A DNA stretch of 64,000 nucleotides from Lineolata rhizophorae (lineage: Eukaryota > Ascomycota > Dothideomycetes > Lineolatales > Lineolataceae): NCBI GenBank assembly GCA_010093515.1, contig MU001676.1:1092415-1156414 (forward strand), in the 5' to 3' direction. The notes under the pieces are model-generated. The model made no database searches and had not been told where the DNA came from. It saw only the letters and a program-made list of their open reading frames with translations. The number at the start of each line of letters is the position of its first letter. Position 1 is the first letter of the stretch. Below are positions 62,801 through 64,000 of the stretch, piece after piece. Both the position numbers and the translations under genes were made by a program.

Positions 62801-62860
62801 GGTATGCGTAGGAGCCCGTTCGACATGTTTGCGGGGAGGGGCATGGGCTTTCAGATGTGA
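59854..62860 (+). CDS. eIF4E-transporter (4E-T) family protein, Pro/Gly-rich
   Basis: Exons 59854-59957, 60034-60164 and 60216-62860 give 959 aa (introns 76 and 51 nt). Residues 7-13 'YTVEELC' fit the eIF4E-binding motif YX4L plus a hydrophobic residue (here Cys), followed by 'SPLVHKPDGLPSIEQWM', as in 4E-T proteins. Further on, 'WTNVRSRRN', an Arg/Asp/Gly-rich tract, and 'EPEWMDAPVGKEDKKEPVAR' also match that family. Three PPxxFFD copies occur ('PPLNFFDQ', 'PPPGFFDQ', 'PPPGFFDD'). The last 250 residues are Pro/Gly-rich, ending in a Gly-Pro repeat. 4E-T proteins bind cap-binding eIF4E, repress translation and support P-body assembly in the cytoplasm; that role is inferred from the family. The two small first exons matter, because they contain the eIF4E motif. 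Confidence 0.78.
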
Positions 62861-64000
62861 GGAGCACACGAGAAAGTAGAGGAATAGTAGTGCCTTGGAG
62901 GTGAATGATGCACGACACAAGCATAGGGTGAGGAAACTGCGAGGATATTCTATGGTGGGACTATTGTGGAAGTTGAGTCTGAGAGAAACTGTACATTACT
63001 TCGTGGGAAAGCTTGCTGCGTTGTACGTGTGGAGATCCTATTCTGACTGGGTGGGACGCATAATTTGGTTGTCCCGACCAGCTTAATGCTAGATCCACAC
63101 TTGTTACTGTTTATTTTCTTCTCCATTTCATTATTCTTGCGTCTTGCTCCCCAGTTTTAACAACGCGCGGCGAAAGGCATGCGCCGCTCGTGATGGGGGT
63201 TTTATCACCAATCACTCCGTAAGGCCGGGTTCACTCTGATGTGGTTTCGGGCTGGTCTTTGATTTGCTCTTTTAGGCTCTGCTCTGCTGTATGGTTGCAC
63301 TGGGCCAGTTATTTTGTTTTCTCTGCGTGCGTCCATCCATCACTTCGGTTTTTTATGTTGTCTTCTTGCTCTTTTCCATTCTTATCCCCGTCCTCATGCG
63401 TCAAAGTCGGTCTGTTTATTTGCTTAATTGCCTGCTTTGCGAATCCCTGCCTCATGATACGTAGCGACGAGCACCTCTTCTATTATTCTCATTCTATCAA
63501 GTCCGCGGCAGTTGGTCCTCGGCAAGCGAGACCTAAATTTCTAGATCAGGACTCATATTCGTTTTCAGTCAGTCAGTTTCGGTTTGGTCAGTGGGTGGAT
63601 AGGTAGACTGACCGGTCCACCTCGCTTTCGGGGCGGGCATTCGAAATTGAAAAATCTTTTCTTATCCTAACGAACTGAGTATTCTTCTTAATGGTGTTCC
63701 CTTGCCCCGCTCCGCTGGGCTGGGCTGAGCCGGGCCTGGTCGAGCTAGGCGCGGCGAAGAGGCCTTTGTTGTTGTTTGCACGCTTGCCTTGCCTTGCCTT
63801 TTGGCTCGGTTCTTTTATTTGGCTGTTTTTTGGTTGAGCGTTGATGGCGCACACATGGCTAACCGTTCCTATCAGGGTATGACCCGCCCTCAGGGTATGA
63901 CCCACTCAACACCATCATCCTATCCCAATTCATCATAGAACCATCAATTCTCACTCAATTTGAATGGTCTCCGGATCATTTTGAAGCTGATCATCTGGAG
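62861..64000. other. 3' flank of the 4E-T-like gene and intergenic sequence to the window edge
   Basis: Presumably 3' UTR to about 63.1 kb, then T-rich sequence without a coding signal. A 14-bp direct repeat, TCAGGGTATGACCC, occurs at 63872-63885 and 63890-63903. No gene was recognised. Confidence 0.5.

Overview
The window is nuclear DNA of a filamentous ascomycete (Pezizomycotina). Genes carry short spliceosomal introns (mostly 49-160 nt, GTRNGT...YAG). The gene set includes a con-10 type conidiation protein, a Zn2Cys6 transcription factor with a fungal middle-homology domain, a GH45 protein with fungal CBM1 modules, and a Mep-type ammonium transporter. The sequence does not settle class or genus. 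All gene models were assembled by eye from frame continuity, splice sites and family motifs.

Layout. 1-267: start of an unidentified protein running off the left edge. 1.2-5.0 kb: a GFA/CENP-V-like zinc protein facing a Zn2Cys6 regulator. 5.0-9.7 kb: no recognisable gene. 9.7-11.5 kb: a secreted GH45-family protein with three CBM1 modules and Asn at two conserved acidic positions. 12.1-22.7 kb: a housekeeping block (MCM6, con-10-like, isopentenyl-diphosphate isomerase, a large F-box/WD-like/UIM protein). 22.7-33.5 kb: a gene-poor, partly AT-rich stretch with an orphan Gln/Ser-rich ORF, a probable solo LTR, a frameshifted protein kinase divergent from an APH-like phosphotransferase, and probable degenerate repeats. 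33.6-34.9 kb: a protein of unknown function. 34.9-41.8 kb: about 7 kb with no convincing gene. 41.8-51.5 kb: a second dense block (FMN-binding PPOX-like protein, DNA polymerase delta subunit 3, tubulin cofactor D, ammonium transporter). 51.5-55.0 kb: a large divergent intergenic region. 55.0-62.9 kb: URB1, a small unknown protein, and an eIF4E-transporter (4E-T) like protein. 62.9-64.0 kb: no gene seen.

How genes relate. MCM6 and POL32 both act in DNA replication. Three ACGCGT (MluI/MBF) boxes sit in 46 bp just upstream of MCM6, and one lies in the POL32-TBCD divergent promoter. URB1 and the 4E-T-like protein concern ribosome assembly and mRNA translation. I saw no secondary-metabolite cluster, CRISPR array, rRNA or tRNA.

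The observation most worth following is the GH45 gene. The catalytic-base Asp is kept, but the positions of the general-acid Asp and of a second conserved Asp both read Asn. The protein also carries three CBM1 modules, each interrupted at the same place by a phase-1 intron, which suggests duplication of a CBM1 exon unit on a catalytically weakened cellulose-binding scaffold.
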